NCBI GenBank assembly: GCA_029264655.1
Contig: JARHZY010000095.1
Location: forward strand, 1-6,545
Direction: 5' to 3'
DNA from: Helicobacter sp.
GTDB taxonomy: Bacteria > Campylobacterota > Campylobacteria > Campylobacterales > Helicobacteraceae
DNA: 6,545 nucleotides
In this document: positions 6,422 through 6,545 of the stretch, in pieces
Layout of the letters: every line of letters begins with the position of its first letter
Numbering within the stretch: the stretch's first letter is position 1
Program-made: the position numbers and the translations under genes
The notes under the pieces: model-generated
The model's input: only the letters and a program-made list of their open reading frames with translations
What the model was told of the DNA's origin: nothing
Database searches by the model: none

Positions 6422-6545
6422 TTAACTGCTGCGTTTATCCATAATCTCTTTTGCTATATTGCTAGGAACTTCTCCATAATGATCAAATTCCATTGTATAT
6501 GTCCCTCTACCTTGTGTAGCTGAACGCAAATCTGTAGAGTAACCA
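6422..6545 (-). CDS. fusA: Elongation factor G, C-terminal 40 residues (partial)
   Basis: EF-G is the cytoplasmic translational GTPase that drives tRNA and mRNA translocation on the ribosome and helps recycle ribosomes with RRF. Only the end of the gene is present: 40 codons and TAA at 6424-6422, the rest lying beyond the window edge. The residues are the end of domain V, with the highly conserved series LRSATQGRGTYTMEFDHYG (about residues 6-24 of the fragment) followed by EVPSNIAKEIMDKR, a diagnostic EF-G ending. The GTP-binding domain is outside the window, so nothing can be said about its start or regulation. In bacteria fusA commonly follows rpsL and rpsG in the str operon. Here no gene is coupled downstream; a long hairpin begins 28 bases after the stop. 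Confidence 0.96.
   Translation of the reverse strand, partial: GYSTDLRSATQGRGTYTMEFDHYGEVPSNIAKEIMDKRSS

Overview
The window looks like part of a very AT-rich genome of the Helicobacter/Campylobacter group, most likely a Helicobacter. This rests on base composition, the C-terminus of elongation factor G, a PlsY with variant motifs, a large two-part-helical dynamin-like GTPase of the type known from Campylobacter, TG-extended -10 promoters without clear -35 boxes, and a long G tract inside a gene. The species assignment is an inference and was not searched.

Layout. 1-216 is a leader region with a long-loop inverted repeat and a -10 box. 217-885 (+) is plsY, the membrane acyltransferase that makes lysophosphatidic acid. 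886-1235 is non-coding. 1236-2110 (-) is one DUF268 gene (methyltransferase-like, usually linked to surface polysaccharides) split into two frames at a run of 11 G (1675-1685). A tract of 9 or 12 G would restore one 290-291 residue protein, so this is very probably a phase-variable gene caught OFF. 2145-2671 is AT-rich non-coding DNA with a 14-bp palindrome. 2672-4942 (-) is an intact 756-residue dynamin-like GTPase with all GTP-binding motifs but no adjacent partner gene. About 5045-6420 is non-coding or decayed: it holds short protein-like minus-strand stretches broken by stops and frame changes, a terminator-like hairpin and a strong palindrome. 6422-6545 (-) is the last 40 codons of fusA.

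How the pieces relate. No shared operon is visible. PlsY and the dynamin-like protein both concern the membrane and the DUF268 gene probably concerns the cell surface, but the long gaps and separate promoter candidates indicate independent transcription. On the minus strand the order is fusA, decayed region, dynamin-like gene, DUF268 gene; plsY converges on the DUF268 gene.

The two most notable points are the G-tract switch and an octamer, AGATTCTA/TAGAATCT, which I counted 16 times across genes and gaps, once as an inverted pair forming a terminator-like hairpin.
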